Source: Mesorhizobium sp. (GTDB taxonomy: Bacteria > Pseudomonadota > Alphaproteobacteria > Rhizobiales > Rhizobiaceae). Taken from it: a DNA stretch of 5,678 nucleotides. Of this stretch, positions 1 through 5,546 are shown piece by piece (the stretch's first letter is position 1; the number at the start of each line of letters is the position of its first letter). The notes under the pieces are model-generated. The model was given only the letters and a program-made list of their open reading frames with translations. It was not told where the DNA came from and did no database searches. Where the stretch lies: assembly GCA_030698645.1 (NCBI GenBank), contig JAUYMV010000056.1, positions 1 through 5,678 of the forward strand, given 5' to 3'. The position numbers were made by a program, and so were the translations under genes.

Positions 1-236
1 ACCGAGATCGCCAGATTGGACGGCGTTCCGCCGAACATGTCGGTCAGGATGATGACGCCGGTTCCGGTATCCGCGCTCTTGACGGCGGCGACGATGTCGA
101 GCCTGCGCTGCTCCATATCGTCTTCCGCGCCGATGCAGACGGTTTCGAGGTTCTTCTGCGGCCCGACGACATGTTCCACGGCGTTGCGGAACTCGTCGGC
201 CAAGCGACCGTGCGTGACAAGCACGAGACCGATCAT
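1..236 (-). CDS. PTS EIIA, mannose family (5' part only, cut by window edge)
   Basis: This is the N-terminal 78 codons of a PTS EIIA protein of the mannose/fructose family; the rest lies beyond the left edge. The start reads MIGLVLVTHG, with His9 as the expected phosphorylated histidine, and residues 66-74 read DMFGGTPSN, the conserved active-site loop of this fold. Full-length relatives are about 130 residues. The ATG at 236 is preceded by GGAG (247-250) with a 10-nt spacer. It lies 79 bp downstream of hprK on the same strand and probably belongs to the same transcript. In Rhizobiales this EIIA stands alone, without the IIB/IIC/IID permease subunits, and is thought to be a regulatory phosphate acceptor from HPr. 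A ptsH (HPr) gene would be expected just outside the window. The family call is firm; its target is unknown. Confidence 0.9.
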   Translation of the reverse strand, partial: MIGLVLVTHGRLADEFRNAVEHVVGPQKNLETVCIGAEDDMEQRRLDIVAAVKSADTGTGVIILTDMFGGTPSNLAIS

Positions 237-246
237 ACGATACTGG

Positions 247-250
247 CTCC
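247..250 (-). promoter_or_regulatory. Ribosome binding site of the PTS EIIA gene
   Basis: GGAG on the minus strand, 10 nt before the ATG at 236. It supports that start and independent initiation after the 79-bp gap from hprK. Confidence 0.55.
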
Positions 251-315
251 AGACGCCCTTCGCAGGCGCTTTCTTTCCCGACCGTGCCCCCGCGGCACCC
301 CAGTCAGCGAGTTGG

Positions 316-882
316 CTATGTTGTCCGCCCAACTCGTGTTGACAAGCCCAAATCGTTATCGCCGGCAAGCAAATTCGTGCCATTTCCGCCCCCGGGGGCG
401 AACGGAATGCCGCCAAGCGCGGCGTTGACCGCGAACGAAGCCGCCATGACGTTGCGGCACGAAAGATGCAGGGATGCAGCCTCGACGCCGGCGATGGCGC
501 ACGTCGCACCGGCCTGCAGGCGCGCGACCTCGGCCTCGGCGACGAGGTCGACCACGAGATCGATGACCGCCGCCGGCTCGTGGTCGATCGGTGCCGGCCC
601 ATGGCCGCGCGCCTCGACCAGCCCGGCGATCGTCGGCGGCGCATGCGCGACGAGACGGTCCGCGCGGGCGGCCATATACACTTGGTCGTCGGCGACCAGC
701 CGGGCGAAACGTCCCGCCAGCCGCCATTCCGCGATGAGGTGGAGCGCCAGCGCCGACTTGCCGCTGCCCGACGCGCCGGTGATCAGTACGCCCCGGTCGC
801 CCAGCACGATCGCCGTAGCATGATGGTTCGTCGCGCCGGCTCGCGGCGCGGATGACCCGCCATCGGGAGTCGAAGCGCTCAT
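316..882 (-). CDS. hprK: HPr kinase/phosphorylase, short alphaproteobacterial form
   Basis: A 188-residue protein that phosphorylates (and probably dephosphorylates) a serine of HPr in the cytoplasm. The P-loop GASGSGKS is at residues 36-43 (Lys42, Ser43). His20/His21 precede it, in the region of the family's catalytic histidine. LVADDQV at 62-68 supplies the paired acidic residues. Residues 90-95, EARGHG, correspond to the family signature E-x-R-G-x-G. Classical Firmicutes HprK is about 310 residues; the N-terminal domain is absent here, as is usual in alphaproteobacteria, so this is not a truncation. The C-terminal tail of about 25 residues is glycine-rich and not recognised. The ATG overlaps the chvG stop as ATGA (879-882) and has no clear ribosome binding site, which suggests translational coupling to chvG. 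The stop is TAG. Downstream is the PTS EIIA gene, its likely pathway partner. Confidence 0.92.
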   Translation of the reverse strand: MSASTPDGGSSAPRAGATNHHATAIVLGDRGVLITGASGSGKSALALHLIAEWRLAGRFARLVADDQVYMAARADRLVAHAPPTIAGLVEARGHGPAPIDHEPAAVIDLVVDLVAEAEVARLQAGATCAIAGVEAASLHLSCRNVMAASFAVNAALGGIPFAPGGGNGTNLLAGDNDLGLSTRVGRTT

Positions 883-2660
883 TCGGCCGGCAGCGAGATG
901 ACGAAGCGGGCGCCGCGAATGTCGCCCGGCTTGCCGCCGGGAATGTTCTCGGCGGTCAGCGTGCCGCCATGCGCCTCGACGATCTGTCGGCTGATCGACA
1001 GGCCCAACCCCGAATTCTGGCCGAAGGATTCGCTTCCCGGCCGGTCCGTGTAGAACCGCTCGAATATACGGTCGATGTTTTCCGCCCGGATTCCCGGCCC
1101 GTTGTCGTCGATCGAGATGACGATGCGCCGGCCGCTGTGGCTCATAGTGACCGCGATGCGGCCGTTCCGCTCCGGCACGAAGGAGCGCGCGTTCTCGATC
1201 AGATTCGTAACGACCTGGCCCAGGCGCAGATCGTGGCCGAGGACGAAGAAGCCCTTGGCGCCAGTCGGCAGCTTGGCGATCTTGAGGTCGATCTCGACGG
1301 CCTTCTTGTGCCTCGTGCCGTCGCGCGACACGTCGACGAGATCGCCCACCAGCTTCTTCATGTCGACGCGCGCCGCGTCCTGGCGGGCGAGTTCCGCATC
1401 GAGGCGCGAGGCGTCGGAAATGTCGGTGATCAGGCGATCGAGGCGGCGCACGTCGTGCTGGATGACGTCCATCAGCCGCTTACGCGACTCGTCGTTGCGG
1501 GCGATCGGCAGCGTCTCGACCGCGCTTCGAAGCGACGTCAGCGGGTTCTTCAGCTCGTGGCTGACATCGGCGGCAAAGCTCTCGATCGCCTCGATGCGGG
1601 CATAGAGCGCGTTCGTCATATCGCGCAGCGCCGTCGAGAGATTGCCGATCTCGTCGCGCCGGTCGGAGAAATCGGGGATTTCCTCGCGGCTGCGCACACC
1701 GCGGCGCACGCGGACGGCAGCCGCCGCCAGCCGGCGCAGCGGGGTCGCGATGGTCGAGGCCAGCATGATGGATAGCAGCACGTTGACCAGCGCCGCGACG
1801 CCGAAGACGCGGAAGATGGCGCGCCGCTCGCCATCGACGATGTTGTCGATGTCGCCGCCCTCGGTCGACAGCATGAGCACGCCGAGCACGCCGCGGAAGC
1901 GCTGCACCGGCACCGCCACCGAGACGATCAGCTCGCCCTGTTCGCTGATGCGCTCGACCGCCGCGCGGTTGCCGGTCAGCGCCTTGATGACTTCCGGATA
2001 GATCGAGCCGCTGCCGCCCGGCTGCTCGCGGTAGACCGGCAGGTCGGTGCGGCGGAACAGCCTGCCGCCGAAATTCTCCAACTTCTCGAAGAGGCCCGGC
2101 TCTTCCTTCTCGAGCGGCGGCAGCTGGTAGCGCAGGATCTGGCCGCGCGAATAGATATGCCGGGAATCGAGCAGCAGGTTCGCCTCCCGGTCGAAGATTC
2201 GGGCGCGCGTCCGGGTCGGCGAGATCAGGCGCCGCAGCACGGGCGCCACCAGTTCCGGATTGATCGGGAAGTCGAGGCTGTCGAGCTGCTCGGTGCCCGG
2301 CCCGATGCTCTCGCCCGCCTGCAATTCGAGCAGCTTTTCGGGGTCGATTGTGATGCTGTCGGTCTCGACGGTCGCGGAGGCGGCGATGGCGGCCGCGATG
2401 ATCTCACCCTGCGTCATCAGGCTTTCGACGCGGGCGTCGATCAGCCCGTCGCGAAACTGGTTGAGGTAGAGGATGCCCGAGACCAGCACCACCAGGGCCG
2501 CAAGGTTCAGGAACAGGATGCGGCGCGTCAAGCTCGAGAAAACATAGTCGCCGAGCACCCGGCGCATCGGGATGGTCAGGCGGCCAAACAGGCGGGATCG
2601 CGCCCGCGCCGGCTTTTTCGCCGGGCGGACAGCCCCGCTGATTTCAGTTTCCACCGTCAT
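879..2660 (-). CDS. chvG: Sensor histidine kinase ChvG (ExoS/BvrS type)
   Basis: Inner-membrane histidine kinase partner of ChvI, 593 residues from the chosen ATG. Order: a basic cytoplasmic N-terminus; transmembrane segment about 48-66; periplasmic sensor domain about 67-280; second transmembrane segment about 281-302; HAMP about 305-359; dimerisation domain with SHELKNP (phosphorylated His368); then the ATPase domain with N-box VVTNLIENA (Asn490), DDNGPG (518-523) and GLGL (551-554). All catalytic motifs are intact. In rhizobia the periplasmic domain is held inactive by ExoR; acid or envelope stress relieves this and alters exopolysaccharide, motility and outer-membrane genes. The frame is open to a GTG at 2723, but ATG 2660 gives a length close to the roughly 595 residues of known family members. 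Neither start has a strong ribosome binding site. It lies 123 bp after chvI and overlaps hprK by 4 bp. Confidence 0.93.
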   Translation of the reverse strand: MTVETEISGAVRPAKKPARARSRLFGRLTIPMRRVLGDYVFSSLTRRILFLNLAALVVLVSGILYLNQFRDGLIDARVESLMTQGEIIAAAIAASATVETDSITIDPEKLLELQAGESIGPGTEQLDSLDFPINPELVAPVLRRLISPTRTRARIFDREANLLLDSRHIYSRGQILRYQLPPLEKEEPGLFEKLENFGGRLFRRTDLPVYREQPGGSGSIYPEVIKALTGNRAAVERISEQGELIVSVAVPVQRFRGVLGVLMLSTEGGDIDNIVDGERRAIFRVFGVAALVNVLLSIMLASTIATPLRRLAAAAVRVRRGVRSREEIPDFSDRRDEIGNLSTALRDMTNALYARIEAIESFAADVSHELKNPLTSLRSAVETLPIARNDESRKRLMDVIQHDVRRLDRLITDISDASRLDAELARQDAARVDMKKLVGDLVDVSRDGTRHKKAVEIDLKIAKLPTGAKGFFVLGHDLRLGQVVTNLIENARSFVPERNGRIAVTMSHSGRRIVISIDDNGPGIRAENIDRIFERFYTDRPGSESFGQNSGLGLSISRQIVEAHGGTLTAENIPGGKPGDIRGARFVISLPAE

Positions 2661-2725
2661 CCGGTCTCGCGGTCCGCCATGGCTTGCGGCGGATCGGTGT
2701 TGCCCCTCCGATCCGCTCGACACAT
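2657..2725 (-). CDS. Possible 22-codon upstream ORF coupled to chvG
   Basis: An ATG at 2725 opens a 22-codon frame without stops. Its TGA (2657-2659) overlaps the chosen chvG ATG (2658-2660) in the ATGA arrangement typical of translational coupling. Upstream is a weak GAG about 8 nt before the ATG. The encoded peptide is polar, with no recognised family and no run of a single amino acid as in classic attenuator leaders. The 9-bp hairpin at 2689-2716 lies inside it. The coupling geometry is seen directly; translation is inference, and in GC-rich DNA a stop-free 22-codon run is common by chance. If real, it would explain how chvG starts without an obvious ribosome binding site of its own. Confidence 0.25.
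   Translation of the reverse strand: MCRADRRGNTDPPQAMADRETG
2689..2716 (-). promoter_or_regulatory. 9-bp perfect hairpin in the chvI-chvG spacer
   Basis: Arms GCGGATCGG (2689-2697) and CCGATCCGC (2708-2716) are perfectly complementary around a 10-nt loop. No T-run follows on the minus strand, so it is not a standard terminator. The right arm can alternatively pair with 2779-2787 at the end of chvI (see findings). It may be an mRNA stability, processing or leader element between the two genes. Confidence 0.5.
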
Positions 2726-2746
2726 TTCGTCACTCGGCCCGTCCGC

Positions 2747-2761
2747 GCCGGACTGTCCGGC
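2747..2761. repeat. 15-bp palindrome between chvI and chvG
   Basis: GCCGGAC, one central base, then GTCCGGC: two perfect 7-bp arms. It lies 23-37 bp downstream of the chvI stop. It could be a small mRNA hairpin or a protein-binding dyad. It shares CTGTCCGG with the palindrome upstream of pckA at 3823-3834. Confidence 0.4.
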
Positions 2762-2783
2762 CCTCACGGGGCTCTGCGGCGGA

Positions 2784-3485
2784 TCAGGCTTCGCGGAAGC
2801 GGTAGCCGACGCCGTAGAGCGTCTCGATCATCTCGAAGTCGTCATCGACCGACTTGAACTTCTTGCGCAAGCGCTTGATGTGGCTGTCGATGGTGCGATC
2901 GTCGACATAAACCTGTTCATCATACGCCGAATCCATCAGGGCGTCACGGCTCTTGACGACGCCCGGCCGCTGGGCGAGGGAATGCAGGATCAGGAATTCA
3001 GTCACGGTCAGCGTCACCGGTTCGCCCTTCCAGGTGCAGGTATGGCGCTCCTGGTCCATCACGAGCTGTCCGCGCTCGAGCGAACGGGCCTGCTGGTTCG
3101 GCGTCTTGGCGGTCGCGTCCTTGGCGGCGCCGCGCCTGAGCACGGCGCGTACGCGTTCCACGAGCAGGCGCTGCGAGAACGGCTTGCGGATGAAATCGTC
3201 GGCACCCATCTTGAGTCCGAACAGCTCGTCGATCTCGTCATCCTTCGACGTCAGGAAGATCACCGGCAGGTCGGTCTTCTGGCGCAGCCGGCGCAGCAGT
3301 TCCATGCCGTCCATGCGCGGCATCTTGATGTCGAGGATCGCGAGATTCGGCGGCCGCGCCGACAGGCCTTCGAGAGCCGACGCGCCATCGGTGTAGGTTT
3401 CCACGCGGTAGCCCTCCGACTCCAGCGCGATGGATACCGACGTCAGAATGTTGCGGTCGTCATCGACAAGCGCGATTGTTGCCAT
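2784..3485 (-). CDS. chvI: Response regulator ChvI (BvrR type), OmpR family
   Basis: A 233-residue DNA-binding response regulator, the cognate partner of ChvG. The receiver domain occupies about 1-120, with the acidic pocket Asp8-Asp10, phosphorylated Asp52 in LAILDIKMP, Thr79 and Lys101 (KPFS). The OmpR/PhoB winged-helix domain runs from about 135 to the end and finishes in the typical [10 protein letters not shown]. The stretches [16 protein letters not shown] and [19 protein letters not shown] closely match rhizobial ChvI from memory. The start ATG 3485 gives the usual [11 protein letters not shown]-terminus and has GAGGGAG 9 nt upstream. The frame continues to 3560, but those 25 extra codons are not part of the family. 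It is the first gene of the probable chvI-chvG-hprK-EIIA operon and is transcribed away from pckA. Brucella BvrR is reported to control PTS genes of the same cluster, so autoregulation is plausible. Confidence 0.95.
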   Translation of the reverse strand: MATIALVDDDRNILTSVSIALESEGYRVETYTDGASALEGLSARPPNLAILDIKMPRMDGMELLRRLRQKTDLPVIFLTSKDDEIDELFGLKMGADDFIRKPFSQRLLVERVRAVLRRGAAKDATAKTPNQQARSLERGQLVMDQERHTCTWKGEPVTLTVTEFLILHSLAQRPGVVKSRDALMDSAYDEQVYVDDRTIDSHIKRLRKKFKSVDDDFEMIETLYGVGYRFREA

Positions 3486-3494
3486 TTCGAACGG

Positions 3495-3501
3495 CTCCCT
3501 C
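3495..3501 (-). promoter_or_regulatory. Ribosome binding site of chvI
   Basis: GAGGGAG on the minus strand, 9 nt before the ATG at 3485. This strong site decides the start against the upstream in-frame ATGs at 3503 and 3560. Confidence 0.8.
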
Positions 3502-3513
3502 ATGAGCGGATGT

Positions 3514-3535
3514 CCCTTCCTTATTTGGGAAAGGG
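3514..3535 (-). promoter_or_regulatory. Stem-loop in the chvI 5' leader
   Basis: CCCTTCC (3514-3520) can pair with GGGAAAGGG (3527-3535), giving about 7 bp with one bulged A and an AT-rich loop of about 7 nt. In the chvI transcript this stem ends 12 nt before the GAGGGAG ribosome binding site. It may stabilise the 5' end or influence ribosome access. It has no T-run and is not a terminator. Confidence 0.35.
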
Positions 3536-3674
3536 CTTGTTGCGGACAAACTGGGTACAAAATGTGGCACAGATCGCCTGCACAAGACAGCGCAGCTAAT
3601 CCTCGGCTCCCTGACCGGCGATCCGCCCAGCCTGGCTTGCGCTCCCCAGCGGCGCCGACTCCGCTGTCCGTTAG

Positions 3675-3706
3675 GCAGATATAAACGATTTAGGCGAAAT
3701 TCAAAA
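3675..3706 (-). promoter_or_regulatory. chvI: Weak candidate promoter for the chvI operon
   Basis: On the minus strand, TTTGAA (3698-3703) is followed after 16 nt by TATATC (3676-3681), a partial match to -35/-10 boxes. It lies at the edge of the AT-rich core, facing chvI. It would give a leader of roughly 180-190 nt. The match is poor and the call rests partly on position. Confidence 0.25.
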
Positions 3707-3735
3707 TCTTTAAATCGATTAATGATTTGAAATCG
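3686..3735. promoter_or_regulatory. Cluster of AAATCG/CGATTT half-sites (candidate operator)
   Basis: Within 50 bp the word AAATC or its complement occurs five times: CGATTT 3686-3691, AAATC 3704-3708, AAATCG 3712-3717, GATTT 3724-3728 and AAATCG 3730-3735. They form a central-CG palindrome AATCGATT (3713-3720) and an 11-bp dyad GATTTGAAATC (3724-3734). LacI-family operators usually have a central CG dyad, so a PckR-like or ChvI site is possible. The regulator is not identified from sequence. Confidence 0.4.
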
Positions 3736-3822
3736 CTTGGTTTTTCTGTTTGTGACCAATTGAGGTAAGTCGTCGCCAAGAAAAGACATGCATCGCGGGT
3801 GCCATTGAGCTTCGTGGAACGT

Positions 3823-3834
3823 CTGTCCGGACAG
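3823..3834. promoter_or_regulatory. 12-bp perfect palindrome in the pckA leader
   Basis: CTGTCCGGACAG reads the same on both strands and lies 6 bp before the pckA ribosome binding site. In RNA it would form a short stem (3821-3836, 6 bp with one G-U pair) closed by a CCGG loop. It could be a repressor site or a translation-level element. Confidence 0.4.
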
Positions 3835-3840
3835 GCTTGA

Positions 3841-3846
3841 GGAGGG
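3841..3846 (+). promoter_or_regulatory. Ribosome binding site of pckA
   Basis: GGAGGG, with a rather long 12-nt spacer to the ATG at 3859. An in-frame TGA at 3838-3840 excludes any earlier start, so the start is decided despite the spacing. Confidence 0.75.
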
Positions 3847-3858
3847 ATTGTCACGTCC

Positions 3859-5469
3859 ATGAAAGAAATCGGCATTTTCAATCCCGCCTGCGGAATAGGC
3901 GCCATCGGCCTGAGCGATGCGGGTACGATTCGCTACAATCTGGCCGCCGCCGAACTCTACGAGCACGCGCTTCGGCTCGGCGAGGCAAACCTCACCGCGG
4001 ACGGGGCGCTCGTCGCCTATACCGGGCAGCACACCGGCCGGTCGCCCAAGGACAAGTTCATCGTTCGCGACGAGAACACCGACGGACAGGTGTGGTGGGA
4101 CAACAACAAGGCGATCTCGCCCGCGCAGTTCGACTTGCTCCATGCCGATTTCATCGCGCTGGCCAAGGGCCGCGACCTCTTCGTGCAGGATCTCGATGGC
4201 GGCGCCGATCCGGCCAATGTGCTCCCGGTCCGCGTGATCACGGAACTCGCCTGGCATTCGCTGTTCATTCGCAACCTGCTGATCCGGCCGGACCATGCCA
4301 GGCTCGCCGGCTTCGTGCCGAAGATGACGATCATCGACCTGCCGTCCTTCCGCGCCGATCCGGCGCGCCACGGCACGCGGAGCGAAACCGTCATCGCCGT
4401 CGACTTCACCCGCATGATCGTGCTGATTGGCGGCTCGGCCTATGCCGGCGAGATGAAGAAGTCGGTGTTCACCGTGCTCAACTACCTGCTGCCGCAAAAG
4501 GGCGTCATGCCGATGCACTGCTCGGCCAATGACGGGCCGGACGGCCAGTCGGCCGTTTTCTTCGGCCTGTCTGGCACCGGCAAGACCACGCTGTCGGCCG
4601 ATCCGTCGCGCACGCTCATCGGTGACGACGAGCATGGCTGGGGGCATGACGGCATCTTCAATTTCGAAGGCGGCTGCTACGCCAAGACGATCCGGCTCTC
4701 GGCCGAGGCAGAGCCGGAAATTTTCGCAACCACGAAACGTTTCGGTACGGTTCTGGAAAACGTCGTCCTCGACGCCAATCGCGTGCCGGATTTCGACGAC
4801 GGCTCGCTGACAGAGAACACCCGCTGCGCCTATCCGCTGCACTATATCCCGAACGCCAGCGCAACCGGCCGCGCCGGCCATCCGAAGAACATCATCATGT
4901 TGACGGCCGACGCCTTCGGCGTGATGCCGCCAATCGCCCGGCTGACGCCGGCGCAGGCGATGTATCACTTCCTGTCCGGCTACACTGCCAAGGTCGCCGG
5001 CACCGAGCGCGGCGTGACCGAGCCGGAGGCTACATTCTCGACCTGCTTCGGCGCTCCCTTCATGCCGCGCCACCCGTCAGAATACGGCAATCTTCTGCGC
5101 GAACTGATCGCCGAGCACAAAGTAGACTGCTGGCTGGTCAACACCGGCTGGACCGGCGGCGCCTATGGCGTCGGCCGCCGCATGCCGATCAGGGCGACAC
5201 GGGCGCTGCTCGCCGCCGCGCTCGACGGCTCGCTGAAGGACGCCGAATTCCGTACCGACGCGCATTTCGGCTTTGAGGTTCCGGTCGCCGTGCCGGGCGT
5301 CGACGCGGCGATCCTCGACCCGCGCTCGACCTGGGCGGACGGGATCGCCTATGACCGCCAGGCCAAGCGGCTGGTCGGCATGTTCGTGGACAATTTCGGC
5401 AAGTTCGAAGCCCATGTCGACGAGCATGTGCTGGGCGCCGCCCCGCGGCTCGCCGAAGCCGCCGAATAA
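3859..5469 (+). CDS. pckA: Phosphoenolpyruvate carboxykinase (ATP)
   Basis: A 536-residue cytosolic enzyme converting oxaloacetate and ATP to phosphoenolpyruvate, CO2 and ADP, the entry step of gluconeogenesis from organic acids. Length is normal for the ATP-dependent family. Visible motifs: TGRSPKDKF (59-67; Arg61 binds substrate); YAGEMKKS (195-202; Lys201 is the expected Mn ligand); MPMHCSAN (217-224; His220, Mn ligand); the P-loop [11 protein letters not shown] (236-246; Lys242); GDDEHGWG (255-262; Asp257); NTRCAYPL (320-327; Arg322); and [15 protein letters not shown] (371-385). All catalytic residues expected from the E. coli enzyme appear present. It is transcribed divergently from chvI and ends in its own terminator, so it is probably monocistronic. 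In rhizobia pckA serves growth on C4-dicarboxylates, the carbon supplied in symbiosis or infection. Confidence 0.98.
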   Translation: MKEIGIFNPACGIGAIGLSDAGTIRYNLAAAELYEHALRLGEANLTADGALVAYTGQHTGRSPKDKFIVRDENTDGQVWWDNNKAISPAQFDLLHADFIALAKGRDLFVQDLDGGADPANVLPVRVITELAWHSLFIRNLLIRPDHARLAGFVPKMTIIDLPSFRADPARHGTRSETVIAVDFTRMIVLIGGSAYAGEMKKSVFTVLNYLLPQKGVMPMHCSANDGPDGQSAVFFGLSGTGKTTLSADPSRTLIGDDEHGWGHDGIFNFEGGCYAKTIRLSAEAEPEIFATTKRFGTVLENVVLDANRVPDFDDGSLTENTRCAYPLHYIPNASATGRAGHPKNIIMLTADAFGVMPPIARLTPAQAMYHFLSGYTAKVAGTERGVTEPEATFSTCFGAPFMPRHPSEYGNLLRELIAEHKVDCWLVNTGWTGGAYGVGRRMPIRATRALLAAALDGSLKDAEFRTDAHFGFEVPVAVPGVDAAILDPRSTWADGIAYDRQAKRLVGMFVDNFGKFEAHVDEHVLGAAPRLAEAAE

Positions 5470-5488
5470 TCCGCGCTCGCACCGTTCG

Positions 5489-5522
5489 AAAGGCCCGGTC
5501 TCGCGCCGGGCCTTTTCTTTTT
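5489..5522 (+). terminator. Intrinsic terminator of pckA
   Basis: A perfect 10-bp stem, AAAGGCCCGG (5489-5498) with CCGGGCCTTT (5506-5515), a 7-nt loop, and a T-rich run TTTTCTTTTT at 5513-5522. It starts 20 bp after the pckA TAA. There is no long A-run on the left, so it probably acts rightward only. Confidence 0.93.
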
Positions 5523-5546
5523 CGCGCCGCCGCGCGACAAGTCGGC

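Larger units (their letters stand above)
3486..3858. promoter_or_regulatory. Divergent chvI-pckA intergenic region
   Basis: A 373-bp stretch without a credible gene that must hold the promoters of both the chvI operon (leftward) and pckA (rightward). The part next to chvI (3486-3675) has ordinary GC content and carries the chvI leader. The core at about 3676-3760 is markedly AT-rich against the GC-rich surroundings and holds the AAATCG half-site cluster. The part next to pckA contains the 12-bp palindrome and the ribosome binding site. I could not find a convincing sigma-70 -35/-10 pair for pckA. In Sinorhizobium and Rhizobium, pckA is controlled by carbon source, in part through the LacI-family protein PckR. 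Whether that holds here is inference. Confidence 0.8.

Noticed and set aside
284..298. A small hairpin (GTGCC / GGCAC, 5-nt loop) between hprK and EIIA, considered as a terminator.
   Set aside because: The stem is only 5 bp with no T-run on the minus strand, and the downstream EIIA gene is the usual operon partner.
852..1775. A 307-codon plus-strand frame opposite the chvG kinase domain.
   Set aside because: The opposite strand encodes all histidine-kinase motifs; this frame shows only biased composition.
2685..2785. An 11-bp direct repeat TGCGGCGGATC (2685-2695 and 2775-2785), considered as a recombination or duplication footprint.
   Set aside because: There is no sign of mobile DNA or target-site duplication. 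It is better explained as the shared arm of the alternative stems already reported.
3486..3560. N-terminal extension of ChvI to the ATG at 3560, or to the one at 3503.
   Set aside because: ChvI proteins start at the [10 protein letters not shown] region, and the GAGGGAG site is placed correctly only for ATG 3485.
2157..3599. A 480-codon open frame on the plus strand opposite chvG and chvI.
   Set aside because: It is antisense to two well-conserved genes, with no motif and no ribosome binding site support.
3737..3759. Weak inverted repeat TTGGT ... ACCAA in the intergenic region, considered as a pckA operator.
   Set aside because: Arms are only 5 bp with a 13-nt gap, which is easily reached by chance and poorer than the neighbouring AAATCG dyads.
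3690..3905. A 71-codon minus-strand frame spanning the AT-rich intergenic core and the pckA start.
   Set aside because: It would begin inside pckA, has no clear ribosome binding site or family resemblance, and covers the likely promoter region.
3460..5073. A 537-codon open frame on the minus strand, opposite pckA and running into the chvI start.
   Set aside because: It is fully antisense to a perfect pckA. Long antisense frames are expected in GC-rich genes; the translation has no recognisable domain and is rich in His, Arg and Asp as such shadows are.
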